A program made the translations under genes and the position numbers. Below the pieces are notes generated by a model. The model was not told the DNA's origin, made no database searches, and worked only from the letters and a program-made list of their open reading frames with translations. 64,000 nt of DNA from Aquitalea palustris (lineage in GTDB: Bacteria; Pseudomonadota; Gammaproteobacteria; Burkholderiales; Chromobacteriaceae), in the NCBI RefSeq assembly GCF_003693445.1, contig NZ_RFAR01000069.1, forward strand, positions 1 through 64,000. The letters run 5' to 3'. Positions 1-10,297 of the stretch are shown one piece after another; within the stretch, counting starts at the first letter, position 1; every line of letters starts with the position of its first letter.

Positions 1-485
1 CCGACGAGGTGCGCAAGCTATCCGAGCGCACTGGCCAGTCCACCACCGAAATCAGCAGCATGATCCGCGAGATGCTGGAAAGCAGCGAACTGGTCATCAA
101 CAATGTGCACGCCACGGTGGAACGCATGGAAACCGGGCTGCGCCAGGCGGGCCAGGCCCGCGATACCGTCAGCGGCATCAACGGCAATGTCAATCGCATC
201 AAGCAATCGGTGGGAGCCATTTCGGTAGCGCTGGCCGAACAGCAGGCGGCCGGCACCATGATCGCCAGCAATGTGGAACAGGTGGCGCAGATGTCGGAAG
301 AAACCAGCACCGCCGCCAACCAGACCGCCAGCTCGGCCGGTGCCATGGAGCAGATGGCGCACGAGCTGCAGGCAGCCATCAGCTACTTCACCCTGCCCCA
401 GTCCGGCCAGGCCAGTCAGCAGCCACCTGGCCAGCCTGCGGGCCGGCTGGCCTTCGCCCGCCAGGGACTGCCCACGCCGGGCTAA
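1..485 (+). CDS. Methyl-accepting chemotaxis protein, C-terminal part (5' truncated by window edge)
   Basis: The reading frame is open from the first base (first full codon at 3) and ends with TAA at 483-485, so about 161 C-terminal residues are visible. The start of the fragment (D-E-V-R-K-L-S-E-R-T) is the distal part of the conserved MCP signalling hairpin that binds CheA and CheW. It is followed by a long Ala/Gln/Glu-rich helix of the methylation and adaptation region, and a Pro/Gln-rich tail. The sensor and membrane segments lie outside the window, so the ligand cannot be inferred. No C-terminal CheR-binding pentapeptide is seen. Confidence 0.93.
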   Translation, partial: DEVRKLSERTGQSTTEISSMIREMLESSELVINNVHATVERMETGLRQAGQARDTVSGINGNVNRIKQSVGAISVALAEQQAAGTMIASNVEQVAQMSEETSTAANQTASSAGAMEQMAHELQAAISYFTLPQSGQASQQPPGQPAGRLAFARQGLPTPG

Positions 486-537
486 TCACCGCATAGACGG
501 CGCTCGCTCCCGCGGCAAAACCGTACGGGCAACAAAA

Positions 538-572
538 ACGCGGCTAGCACCGTTAACGGGTGCTAGCCGCGT
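538..572 (-). terminator. Rho-independent terminator of the DUF2789 gene (possibly bidirectional)
   Basis: A perfect 14-bp stem (arms 538-551 and 559-572, 7-nt loop) lies between the convergent chemoreceptor and DUF2789 genes. Read on the minus strand the stem is followed by a T-rich run (complement of the A run at 534-538), so it best serves the minus-strand gene. On the plus strand it may block read-through from the chemoreceptor gene. Confidence 0.8.
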
Positions 573-592
573 TGTGCTACTGCAGCCAAAGG

Positions 593-826
593 CTATTTCT
601 GGCTCAGCAATGCGGCCAGCTCATCCACCGCCTCGGCCCATTCCGCGTCACTGGCCAGGGCCTGACGCAGGAAATCTGCCTGGGCAACACTCCAGAATGG
701 CGCATCGGCCAGCGCCTGTTGCGGCTCCAGCCAGTGACGTGCCAGAAACACTTTTATTGCCGTGACATCATTGTCCAGACCAAGCTGGGCAAACAGCTGC
801 TCCAGCTGATGCTTGCCGGTATCCAT
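593..826 (-). CDS. DUF2789 family protein
   Basis: A small soluble acidic protein of 77 residues, matching the DUF2789 family as I recall it: an N-terminal M-D-T-x-x-H start, a central F-L-A-x-H segment, the A-P-F-W motif and a C-terminal W-A-E-x-V-D-E-L helix. The function of the family is unknown. The start at 826 is chosen because it is preceded by AGAGGAAA at the right distance and gives the usual family N-terminus; a longer frame to 883 has no such support. It is a single-gene unit, divergent from the crosslink glycosylase gene and closed by the hairpin at 538-572. Confidence 0.85.
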   Translation of the reverse strand: MDTGKHQLEQLFAQLGLDNDVTAIKVFLARHWLEPQQALADAPFWSVAQADFLRQALASDAEWAEAVDELAALLSQK

Positions 827-948
827 CGTTATTTTTCCTCTTGCTCCTGATGCAGTACTGCAGGATGGCGCGGAACGGAACACAGTGCAATCGACAAGCG
901 CAGTGGCTTTGCTATAGTCATCGGTCCTGTCTCCTGTCTGCCCACACC

Positions 949-2160
949 ATGACCCAGCATCTCAGCCTGCCACAAGCCCGCCTGCTGCATCTGGCCGCCC
1001 AGGGACTACTGGCCCCGCCACGGCGCAAGGCCGCCCCGCTCGACGTAATGAGCGCCATTCGCCGCATGGCGCTATTGCAGATCGACACCATCAGCGTGGT
1101 GGCGCGCAGTCCCTATCTGGTGCTGTACAGCCGGCTGGGCCATTACGACCCGGCCTGGCTGGATGCTGCGCTCGCCAGTGGCCAGCTGTTCGAATACTGG
1201 GCGCACGAAGCCTGTTTCGTCCCGCGCGAAGACTACCGCCTGCTGCGCCACCGCATGCGGGATCCGGCCCAGATGGGTTGGAAATACCCGCAACGCTGGC
1301 TGGAGCAACATCAGGATGCGGTCAACACGATACTGGAACAGGTCAGACAACACGGCCCGGTGCGCTCGGCCGATTTCAAGCGCAGCGCCGGCAAGGGTGA
1401 CGGCTGGTGGGACTGGAAGCCGGAAAAGCGCCATCTGGAAGTGCTGTTCACCCTGGGCCAGCTGATGGTGAAGGAGCGACGCAGCTTTCAGCGCGTTTAC
1501 GATGTGGCAGAACGGGTGATGCCGGATTGGGACGACGCACGCGACCTGCCCAGCCTGGCAGAAGCGCAGCGCGACATGGTGCGCCATAGCTGCCGCGCAC
1601 TGGGCGTGGTCAAGGCGGGCTGGGTGGCCGATTACTACCGGCTCAAACGGGGCAAGTACGATGCCCTGCTACACCAGCTGGCCGATGCCGGCGAGCTGAT
1701 TCCGGCCCGCATCGAGGGCTGGCAGCATGATGTGTTTGTCCATCACAGCCTGCAGGCCGAATTGGCACTGGCGGCCGAAAACAAGCTCAAATCCGGCCAT
1801 AGCACCGCCCTGTCGCCTTTTGATCCGCTGGTGTGGGATCGCAAGCGTGCCAGCGAGCTGTTCGGCTTTGATTACCGCATCGAATGCTATACCCCGGCGG
1901 CCAAGCGCCAGTTTGGCTATTTTGTGCTGCCGCTGCTCAGCCGTGGCCGGCTGGTGGGGCGCATGGACGCCAAGGCCCATCGCCAGCAGGGGGTATTCGA
2001 AATCAAGGCGCTGTATCTGGAAGCAGGCATCAAGCCCACTGCCCAGCTATGCCAGGATCTGGCCGCCATGTTGCGCAAACTGGCCGCCTGGCATGGCACG
2101 CCGCAGCTGGTGCTGCAGCAGGGACCGAGCGAACTGTCAGCCGTCCTGCACGCGGCTTAG
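949..2160 (+). CDS. YcaQ/AlkZ-type DNA interstrand-crosslink glycosylase (winged-helix family)
   Basis: The product has 403 residues with the tandem winged-helix architecture of the YcaQ/AlkZ (HTH_42) family, DNA glycosylases that unhook alkylated bases and interstrand crosslinks. The key Q-hydrophobic-D motif is visible as Q44-I45-D46 (in L-L-Q-I-D-T-I), the version found in the YcaQ-like subfamily rather than the Q-x-Q of antibiotic-resistance AlkZ proteins. Other family landmarks are the Y-W-A-H-E-A segment near residue 83 and the C-terminal G-R-x-D-x-K-A-H motif. The frame is open from 841, but the ATG at 949 gives the expected N-terminus. It stands alone, so a general genome-maintenance role is likelier than self-resistance to a toxin. 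Confidence 0.87.
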   Translation: MTQHLSLPQARLLHLAAQGLLAPPRRKAAPLDVMSAIRRMALLQIDTISVVARSPYLVLYSRLGHYDPAWLDAALASGQLFEYWAHEACFVPREDYRLLRHRMRDPAQMGWKYPQRWLEQHQDAVNTILEQVRQHGPVRSADFKRSAGKGDGWWDWKPEKRHLEVLFTLGQLMVKERRSFQRVYDVAERVMPDWDDARDLPSLAEAQRDMVRHSCRALGVVKAGWVADYYRLKRGKYDALLHQLADAGELIPARIEGWQHDVFVHHSLQAELALAAENKLKSGHSTALSPFDPLVWDRKRASELFGFDYRIECYTPAAKRQFGYFVLPLLSRGRLVGRMDAKAHRQQGVFEIKALYLEAGIKPTAQLCQDLAAMLRKLAAWHGTPQLVLQQGPSELSAVLHAA

Positions 2161-2234
2161 TGCCGGCTGACAGATAGCTTGGCCTCTCTGAACAAGGCGG
2201 CGCAACGCTGGAGCGGGGGTTTGGTTATCGGGTC

Positions 2235-2549
2235 TTAACCCAGCAGTACTTCGCTATACTGGATCTGCGGCGTGATATCGGTGTAATTGGCGATATCACC
2301 CTGCAGTTGTTCCGCTATCGGCATGAAGGCCGCCAAAAATGTCTCGACCGATTCGAACTGTAGCTGGCACAGCGCAGTAAAGTTGGGCGTACTGCCGGGT
2401 TCGCTACTGCTGATGCCCTTCTCCACCCGCATGTCGAGCAAGGCCGGGGCCAGCAGCTTGCTGGCCAGCGGCATGTGCTGCTGCAGGTAGTAGTCGAAAT
2501 CGAAACGGGCAGTAGCGCTATACGGATAGAGAATGCTGACGTTGATCAT
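2235..2549 (-). CDS. EthD family protein
   Basis: A 104-residue ferredoxin-like (dimeric alpha-beta barrel) protein of the EthD family. The N-terminal strand I-N-V-S-I-L-Y-P and the F-D-x-x-Y-Y-L-Q-Q-H-M-P motif are the family signature; the H-M-P lies in the conserved pocket. EthD proteins are often accessory to oxidative degradation pathways, but most are uncharacterised and no catabolic genes are adjacent. The start at 2549 is selected because AAGGA sits about 7 nt upstream; an in-frame ATG two codons earlier and a longer frame to 2612 are less well placed. The acetyltransferase gene lies just upstream on the same strand, so the two may be co-transcribed. Confidence 0.8.
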   Translation of the reverse strand: MINVSILYPYSATARFDFDYYLQQHMPLASKLLAPALLDMRVEKGISSSEPGSTPNFTALCQLQFESVETFLAAFMPIAEQLQGDIANYTDITPQIQYSEVLLG

Positions 2550-2608
2550 GACCATGTCCTTGGTGGTGAGGGCATCAGCATAATCGCATCGCAACCCGCG
2601 CTCCAGTT

Positions 2609-3061
2609 TCAACCAACCTGCTTGCGGTACTGGATAAAGCCCAGATTATCTGCCAGCCGGTCGTACAGCTGGCGCGCGGTGGCATTGCTTTCATGGGTGA
2701 GCCAGTACACCCGGCTGCAGCCGACATCCGCCGCATAGGCATACACCTGCTCAATCAAGGCCCGCCCGGCACCCGTGCCGCGCACCTCCGGCTGTACGAA
2801 TAAATCCTGCAGATAACAGTAATTGCCCGGCGTCCAGCTGCTGCGATGCAATACGGTATGTACCAGCCCCACCGCCTGCTCGCCCTGCCAGGCCAGCCAG
2901 GCCTGCATCGGCTCGGCCGGGTCAAGAAAACGCTGCCAGGTGATGGCGGTATCCGCCTCGCTCTGACTGCTGTGGTAGAAATCCAGATAGCCCTGCCACA
3001 GTGGCAGCCAGGCGGCAAAATCAGCAGCGGCAAGCGGACGGATGTGAACAGTCTGCGACAT
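2609..3061 (-). CDS. GNAT family N-acetyltransferase
   Basis: A 150-residue protein with the GNAT fold. The acetyl-CoA pyrophosphate-binding loop is visible as V-R-G-T-G-A-G-R-A-L in the second half, preceded by the L-Q-D-L-F-V strand and followed by the C-terminal S-N-A-T-A-R-Q-L-Y helix. The N-terminal I-R-P-L-A-A-A-D-F-A-A-W start is typical. The substrate cannot be predicted. The start at 3061 has AAGGAG upstream. It is one of four unrelated stand-alone GNAT genes in this window. Confidence 0.88.
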   Translation of the reverse strand: MSQTVHIRPLAAADFAAWLPLWQGYLDFYHSSQSEADTAITWQRFLDPAEPMQAWLAWQGEQAVGLVHTVLHRSSWTPGNYCYLQDLFVQPEVRGTGAGRALIEQVYAYAADVGCSRVYWLTHESNATARQLYDRLADNLGFIQYRKQVG

Positions 3062-3181
3062 GACAAACTCCTTGATGGACCAGCCTTCATGCTGCACGGC
3101 TTATGGCCCCATGAGCAGAGCCAATGGCCCGCGACAACATGGAACCACTTTCAGTAGTCAGGAAAACTATGCCGGCTCATC

Positions 3182-3431
3182 TTATCCACAGCAGTCCGAT
3201 AATCTGCCGTTTATCCACAGCGTGTACCTGTTCGGCAAGTTGATGAAACAAAATGGATTTTAACTTACCCACAGACACAGCAGCCTGTCGCGCAGGCTAG
3301 GGGCTGTCATCGCGCTCAGCCGCCCGCAATCTGCCTGCTGGTCTGAATGCTGTGGATAAAGCGCAGCCATGAAAAACGGCAGCCGCAGCTGCCGTTTTGC
3401 TCAAACCTGTGGATATCAAGGCTGTGGATAA
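3182..3431. other. DnaA-box cluster downstream of thiC
   Basis: Four exact copies of the DnaA box (TTATCCACA or its complement) lie in 250 bp: 3182-3190 and 3211-3219 on the plus strand, 3351-3359 and 3423-3431 on the minus strand. One-mismatch copies are at 3265-3273 and 3408-3416. The 372-bp gap between the acetyltransferase and thiC contains no convincing gene; besides these boxes it holds only the thiC terminator. Likely roles are DnaA titration or part of an origin region; see the larger cluster near 14 kb. Confidence 0.7.
3370..3401 (-). terminator. thiC transcription terminator
   Basis: A perfect GC-rich stem (AAACGGCAGC paired with GCTGCCGTTT around a CGCA loop) is flanked by A and T runs on both sides. 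It lies 30-60 bp past the thiC stop codon and reads as an intrinsic terminator on the minus strand; its symmetry allows function in both directions. It sits between two DnaA boxes. Confidence 0.8.
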
Positions 3432-3433
3432 AA

Positions 3434-5492
<2,059 letters not shown>

Positions 5493-5685
5493 ATGAATGG
5501 CCTATTCTTGTCATCCCACAGGAATATCAAGGCCATAACAGATCACACAGGACCCCTAGCGATGCTGTGAAGGTAAGGTAAATGTGGGATAATCGCAAGT
5601 TATCGTCATGACACGCTGCCCATGAAGTCAGGTTTTCCGCAATGCGGCACACCCGCTCTGGCAGCCAGCCCTTCGGAGTAAGCTG

Positions 5686-6345
5686 ATGGATTTTGAAAAT
5701 GCCCGTTTCAACATGGTCGAGCAGCAGATTCGTCCGTGGGACGTACTTGACCCGAAAATTCTGGACCTGCTGTTTCACGTGAAACGCGAAGACTTCGTCG
5801 CTGCCGACAAGCGCCAGCTGGCCTTTGTCGACACCGAACTGCCGCTGCCGCACGGTGGCAAGATGCTGCAGCCCAAGCTGGAAGCCCGTCTGGCACAGGA
5901 TGTTGCGGTACAGCCGCAGGACAAGGTGCTGGAAGTCGGCACCGGTGCCGGTTACCTTACCGCCCTGCTGGCCAAGCTGGGCCGCCATGTCTATAGCGTG
6001 GAAATCAACGCCGCCACCCGCGAAACCGCTGCGGCCAACCTGAAAAAGGCCGGCATCGGCAACGTTACCCTGGTGGAAGGCAATGGTCTGGATGGCCTGA
6101 AGGAACAGGCACCGTTCGACGTGATCGTGGTCGGTGGTTCGCTGCCGGTGGTACCGGAAAGCCTGAAAGCCCAGCTGGCCGTGGGTGGCCGCATGATCGT
6201 GGTGGTCGGCGACCTGCCGGTGATGAGCTGCAAGCTGATCAAGCGTGTGGGCGAATCCGCCTTCAGCGAAACCAATCTGTTTGAAACCTGTATTTCCCGT
6301 CTGGCCAAGGCAGAAGCCATCGAGCCGGAACGCTTCGTTTTCTGA
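5686..6345 (+). CDS. Protein-L-isoaspartate O-methyltransferase family protein (Pcm-like)
   Basis: A 219-residue SAM-dependent methyltransferase of the PCMT family, which normally repairs isoaspartyl residues in aged proteins. SAM motif I is clear at residues 81-90 (V-L-E-V-G-T-G-A-G-Y), with the acidic end of strand 2 at V-Y-S-V-E-I-N. The N-terminal N-M-V-E-Q-Q-I-R-P-W segment is typical of the Neisseriales/Burkholderiales branch, whose substrate is not firmly established. GGAG lies upstream of the ATG. It overlaps the rhodanese gene (TGATG at 6343-6347), implying translational coupling. Residues 29-34 (L-F-H-V-K-R) are encoded by a near-perfect parS sequence (5771-5786). Confidence 0.9.
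   Translation: MDFENARFNMVEQQIRPWDVLDPKILDLLFHVKREDFVAADKRQLAFVDTELPLPHGGKMLQPKLEARLAQDVAVQPQDKVLEVGTGAGYLTALLAKLGRHVYSVEINAATRETAAANLKKAGIGNVTLVEGNGLDGLKEQAPFDVIVVGGSLPVVPESLKAQLAVGGRMIVVVGDLPVMSCKLIKRVGESAFSETNLFETCISRLAKAEAIEPERFVF
5771..5786. other. parS: parS-like centromere site inside the Pcm-like gene
   Basis: The 16 bases match the ParB-binding consensus TGTTTCACGTGAAACA at 15 of 16 positions (last base G). The inner 14 bp form a perfect palindrome. parS sites are commonly found inside genes close to the replication origin. A second, perfect copy is at 26188-26203. Confidence 0.75.
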
Positions 6346-6671
6346 TGCTGCGGGAAATCACCGCCAGCGATCTGGCGGCGTGGCTGGCCGATGCCGGCGC
6401 AGAACAGCCCGTGCTGCTGGATGTAAGGGAAGACTGGGAAGTGCAGCTAGCCCGCATTCCGGGCTCACTGCACATTCCGATGAACCTGATACCGCTGCGC
6501 ATGAGCGAGCTGCCGGACGACCAGACCATCGTCACTGTCTGCCATCATGGCGTACGCAGCTATCAGGTGGGCCTGTATCTGGCCAATGCCGGTTTCGAGC
6601 AGGTGCTGAGCCTGCGTGGTGGAGTGGAAGCCTGGGCCTGTGATGTAGATCCGGCCATGGCCCATTATTGA
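6345..6671 (+). CDS. Rhodanese-like sulfurtransferase (single domain)
   Basis: A 108-residue single rhodanese domain, likely cytoplasmic since no signal peptide is seen. The active-site loop is V-C-H-H-G-V-R-S with catalytic Cys66, which would carry a persulfide; the N-terminal L-L-D-V-R-E-D-W-E motif and the C-terminal L-R-G-G-V-E-A-W motif are intact. The His-rich loop resembles the Neisseria/Chromobacterium proteins often encoded near efflux or redox genes. The physiological sulfur acceptor is unknown. It overlaps the upstream methyltransferase gene by one base and is followed by a terminator at 6713-6740, so these two genes form a bicistronic unit. Confidence 0.92.
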   Translation: MLREITASDLAAWLADAGAEQPVLLDVREDWEVQLARIPGSLHIPMNLIPLRMSELPDDQTIVTVCHHGVRSYQVGLYLANAGFEQVLSLRGGVEAWACDVDPAMAHY

Positions 6672-6712
6672 GATCAGCAGCCCTCGCTGCCGGCAAGCCG
6701 TACCCTGACAAG

Positions 6713-6740
6713 GCCATTCCCTCGCGGAATGGCTTTTGTT
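6713..6740 (+). terminator. Terminator of the pcm-like/rhodanese operon
   Basis: An 8-bp perfect stem (GCCATTCC at 6713-6720 with GGAATGGC at 6726-6733) is followed by TTTTGTTTT. It shows that the uracil-DNA glycosylase frame, which is open through this hairpin, must start downstream. Confidence 0.85.
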
Positions 6741-6805
6741 TTGCAACTTGTCCCTGCTGCCTGCGTCCAAAAACGCAGCAAAACCAATCCGAAACGGTAT
6801 CTGTC

Positions 6806-7534
6806 TTGAGTCTGAAACAACTGCAATATCTTGCTCCTGCCCTGGCTCCGGTCCATCCCGCCTGGGAGGATGTGCTGAAATCACCCGCCGTGTTTGCTCG
6901 TCTGGTACAGATTGATCAGCAGCTCAGCCAGCAAGCTGCCCAGGGCAAAACCCTGTTTCCGCCGCGCGCCAACATCTTTAATGCCCTGCGCACCATGGCG
7001 CCGGCCGACATCAAGGTGGTGATCCTGGGCCAGGACCCGTATCACGGTCAGGGCGAAGCCATGGGCCTGTCATTTTCCGTGCCGCCCGGCGTGCGTATCC
7101 CGCCCAGCCTGCGCAATATCTACAAGGAACTGGTGGCAGACCTGGGTGGCGGCATGCCGGCCAGCGGCGATCTGACGCACTGGGCCGAACAGGGTGTGCT
7201 GCTGCTGAACAGTGTGCTGAGCGTGGAAATGGACAAGGCCGGCAGCCATGGCAAGCTGGGCTGGCAAGCGGTGACCGACGCGCTGATCGACGCCGTCAAT
7301 CAGAAAAATCCCGGCTGCGTCTTCCTGCTGTGGGGCAACTGGGCCCAGACCAAGGCCGAGCGCATCGATAGCAGCCGTCATCTGGTGCTGACCGCCGCCC
7401 ATCCCTCTCCCCTGTCAGCCAGCCGCGGCTTTCACGGCTGTCGTCATTTCTCGCAGGTGAATGCCTGGCTGGCCGCCCATGGCCGCGGCACGATTCACTG
7501 GATGCCCGCCGCCAGTCAGAACAGCCTGTTCTGA
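6806..7534 (+). CDS. ung: Uracil-DNA glycosylase, family 1
   Basis: Ung removes uracil from DNA to start base-excision repair. The water-activating motif G-Q-D-P-Y-H-G is at residues 75-81 (catalytic Asp77), and the leucine-intercalation motif H-P-S-P-L-S is at 199-204. The F-x-F-type uracil-binding strand is also visible (L-S-F-S-V-P). The frame is open back to 6668, but that stretch contains the terminator of the upstream operon. The TTG at 6806 gives 242 residues, close to the usual 220-250, and begins M-S-L-K-Q-L; it lacks a strong ribosome-binding site, so the exact start is uncertain. Confidence 0.95.
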   Translation: MSLKQLQYLAPALAPVHPAWEDVLKSPAVFARLVQIDQQLSQQAAQGKTLFPPRANIFNALRTMAPADIKVVILGQDPYHGQGEAMGLSFSVPPGVRIPPSLRNIYKELVADLGGGMPASGDLTHWAEQGVLLLNSVLSVEMDKAGSHGKLGWQAVTDALIDAVNQKNPGCVFLLWGNWAQTKAERIDSSRHLVLTAAHPSPLSASRGFHGCRHFSQVNAWLAAHGRGTIHWMPAASQNSLF

Positions 7535-7646
7535 GCCGCCGGCAAAGTGGGGTTGCTGCGGCAAGCTTGCTCAGCAAAACCCTGCTTTGCAGCCGCGCCG
7601 CATTGCCCTAAGCTAGCAGGGGTTATCTTCCCGCCTCTCCCGCATC

Positions 7647-8966
7647 GTGGATATTTTCTTCCTGTTTGTTCTGATTGTGCTGAATGGCGTGTTTGCCATG
7701 TCGGAAATCGCCATCGTGTCCTCACGCAAGATACGGCTGCAACAATGGGCTGAAGAAGGCCGTCGCGGTGCGCGTTCGGCGCTGCGGCTGGCGGAAGAAC
7801 CCACCCGCTTCCTGTCCACCGTACAGATCGGCATCACCAGCATCAGCATTTTTTCCGGGGTGTATGGCGAAGCTGCGCTGTCCGATCACCTGCGCGACTG
7901 GCTGGAACTGAACCTGCCGCAACTGCATGCCTACAACAAACCGCTGTCGGTGGCGCTGATGGTGGCCGCCATCACCATGTTGTCGCTGATCTTTGGCGAG
8001 CTGGTACCCAAGCGGCTGGCCATGCTCAATCCGGAAGGCATCGCCAGTACCCTGGCACCGCCCATGTTGCTGCTGTCGCGTGCCGCCGCTCCGCTGGTGC
8101 GCCTGCTGTCACGGCTGACCGATACCCTGTTGCGGCTGATCGGCGCACGCAAGAGCAGCGAGCCATCGATTACCGAAGAAGAAATCCGCGTGCTGATGGA
8201 ACAGGGGGCGGATGAAGGCGTGTTCGACCGTACCGAGCAGGAGCTGGTGGAAAACATTTTCCGGCTGGATGACCGCAAGGTGGCGGCGGTGATGACGCCG
8301 CGCAAGGACATCGTTTCCATTGATATCGAAGACCAGCAGCACGATAACCGCCAGCTGCTGATCGCACACGGCTACAGCCGTTTTCCGGTATGCAAGGGCG
8401 GCATGGAGCATGTGCTGGGCATTCTGGACACCAAACGCATGCTGGACCGGGTGCTGGCTGGCCAGAGCGTGGATTTCATCGCTGACCTGGAGATCCCGCT
8501 CTACATCCCGGCCACGGTGAGCCTGATGCAGCTGATGGAGCAATTCAAGCTGGCGCGTACGCATCTGGCACTGGTGGTGGACGAATACGGCGAGCTGGAA
8601 GGCCTGGTGACCATGAATGACGTGCTGGAAACCGTGGTGGGCGATCTGCCATCCATTCATGCCATCGGTGAAGACGACGACATCGTGCAGCGCGAGGATG
8701 GCAGCTATCTGCTGGATGGCATGGTGACGCTGGATGCCTTCCGCCAGTATTTCGATATCGATGAGCCGCTGCCGGGTGAAGACACCGGCAATATCCACAC
8801 CCTGGGCGGCGTGATGATGTATCAGCTGGGCCGGGTACCGGCGGTAACCGACCGCTTCGACTGGCAGGGCTTCAGCTTCGAAGTGGTGGACATGGACAAG
8901 ACCCGGGTGGACAAGATCATGCTGTGCCGGCTGCCCTCCAGCCGGCTCGAGCATAACGACAACTAA
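7647..8966 (+). CDS. HlyC/CorC family CNNM/DUF21-CBS membrane protein (predicted divalent-cation efflux)
   Basis: The 439-residue product has an N-terminal DUF21/CNNM membrane domain (about 1-190, with hydrophobic segments at 1-20, 65-85 and 100-120), a CBS-domain pair (about 205-335, ending L-V-V-D-E-Y-G-E-L-E-G-L-V-T) and a C-terminal CorC/HlyC transporter-associated domain (about 350-430). Proteins of this architecture are linked to magnesium or cobalt efflux, with nucleotide sensing by the CBS pair; the old 'hemolysin' label is misleading. The start is GTG at 7647, which gives the family-typical N-terminus with N-G-V-F-A-M-S-E-I-A; the ribosome site is weak. It stands alone, convergent with the antiporter gene. 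Confidence 0.9.
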   Translation: MDIFFLFVLIVLNGVFAMSEIAIVSSRKIRLQQWAEEGRRGARSALRLAEEPTRFLSTVQIGITSISIFSGVYGEAALSDHLRDWLELNLPQLHAYNKPLSVALMVAAITMLSLIFGELVPKRLAMLNPEGIASTLAPPMLLLSRAAAPLVRLLSRLTDTLLRLIGARKSSEPSITEEEIRVLMEQGADEGVFDRTEQELVENIFRLDDRKVAAVMTPRKDIVSIDIEDQQHDNRQLLIAHGYSRFPVCKGGMEHVLGILDTKRMLDRVLAGQSVDFIADLEIPLYIPATVSLMQLMEQFKLARTHLALVVDEYGELEGLVTMNDVLETVVGDLPSIHAIGEDDDIVQREDGSYLLDGMVTLDAFRQYFDIDEPLPGEDTGNIHTLGGVMMYQLGRVPAVTDRFDWQGFSFEVVDMDKTRVDKIMLCRLPSSRLEHNDN

Positions 8967-9082
8967 GACCCGCTAACCAAACCCCCGCTCCTGCCTTGCG
9001 CCTCCTTGCCCTACTCTTTGTACTGTCTGCGGCGGCCCGCCTTGCCCCAGGCAGGCTACGCTATGTTGTCAGCCCCCCAGGC

Positions 9083-10297
9083 TCAGCCATCCAGCGCCTG
9101 CTGCTGGCGCTGGCGATAGCGCTCGGTCCAGACAAACAGCAGCGGATTAAGCAGGATGGACAGAATGGCACCGGCCAGAATCAGCGAATGGCTGTGCTCG
9201 CTCATCAAACCCAAGGCAATGCCCAAGCCGGCCAGAATGAAGGAAAATTCGCCGATCTGCGCCAGACTGGCGGCAATGGTCAGCGCAGTGGCCGGGCTGC
9301 GGCCAAACAGGCGCACAATGCCATAAGCCCCCAGCGACTTGCCCACCACGATGATCAGCAGCGTGCCCAGCACTTCCCAGAAGTTGTGCAACAGCACGCT
9401 TGGATTGAGCAACATGCCGACCGACACGAAAAACAGTACGGAAAAGGCATCGCGCAGCGGCAGCGATTCTTCTGCCGCACGGTGGCTGAGCGGTGACTCG
9501 GCCAGCACCATGCCGGCAAAGAAAGCCCCCAACGCAAACGACACGTCAAACAGCAAGGACGCGCCGTAAGCCACGCCCAGCGCCGTGGACAGCACTGCCA
9601 GCCGGAACAGCTCGCGGCTGCCGGTATACACGATGCGCTCCAGCATCCACGGAATGAAACGGCGGCCAAACACCAGCATCAGCGCCACAAAAGCCGCCAC
9701 CTTGCCCAGCGTCAGCACGATGGTCCACAGTACCGCGCTACCGCTGATGGCGGTGGCCGCACCCTTGCCGCCCAACACCCCGGCAAAGATCGGCAGCAAT
9801 ACCAGCGTCAGCACCATCACCAGGTCTTCCACCACCAGCCAGCCGATGGCGATCTTGCCGTCATCCGTCTGTTCCAGATTCTTTTCCTGCAAGGCCTTGA
9901 GCAAGACCACGGTACTGGCGGTGGACAAGGCCAGGCCGAATACCACGCCCTCGCCCAGCGGCCAGCCCAACAGCTGCGACATGCCCAGCCCCAGCACGGT
10001 GGCCAGCAGGATCTGGCCGATGGCTCCCGGCAAGGCAATGGCCTTGACCGACAGCAGATCGCGCACCGAAAAATGCAGGCCGACGCCGAACATCAGCAGG
10101 ATGACGCCCATCTCGGCCAGTTGCGGTGCAATCTGGCCGTCCGCAGTAAAGCCGGGGGTGAAGGGGCCGGCCACGATGCCGGCACACAGATAGCCGATCA
10201 ACGGCGGCAGGCGCAGGCGGAAAGCCAGCGTTCCCAGCATGAAAGCAAACACCAGACTGCCGACAATGGTGGCAATCAGGGGCGAATGATGAAGCAT
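9083..10297 (-). CDS. Monovalent cation:proton antiporter-2 (CPA2) family protein without C-terminal RCK domain
   Basis: The 404-residue product is almost entirely membrane-embedded and matches the Na_H_Exchanger domain of KefB/KefC/YbaL-type proteins: P-L-I-G-Y-L-C-A-G-I-V-A-G-P near the N-terminus, and the L-A-L-S-T-A-S-T-V-V-L-L-K segment and W-L-V-V-E-D-L helix containing the transport acidic residue. Relatives such as YbaL and KefC carry a TrkA-N (RCK) domain after the membrane part. Here the protein ends in a short basic tail (W-T-E-R-Y-R-Q-R), so nucleotide gating is missing. The start at 10297 has GGAGG upstream. Ion specificity (K+ or Na+) cannot be told from sequence. Confidence 0.88.
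   Translation of the reverse strand: MLHHSPLIATIVGSLVFAFMLGTLAFRLRLPPLIGYLCAGIVAGPFTPGFTADGQIAPQLAEMGVILLMFGVGLHFSVRDLLSVKAIALPGAIGQILLATVLGLGMSQLLGWPLGEGVVFGLALSTASTVVLLKALQEKNLEQTDDGKIAIGWLVVEDLVMVLTLVLLPIFAGVLGGKGAATAISGSAVLWTIVLTLGKVAAFVALMLVFGRRFIPWMLERIVYTGSRELFRLAVLSTALGVAYGASLLFDVSFALGAFFAGMVLAESPLSHRAAEESLPLRDAFSVLFFVSVGMLLNPSVLLHNFWEVLGTLLIIVVGKSLGAYGIVRLFGRSPATALTIAASLAQIGEFSFILAGLGIALGLMSEHSHSLILAGAILSILLNPLLFVWTERYRQRQQQALDG

Noticed and set aside
6668-6805. An upstream ATG start for the uracil-DNA glycosylase
   Set aside because: The stretch contains the terminator of the preceding operon and would add 46 residues absent from the family.
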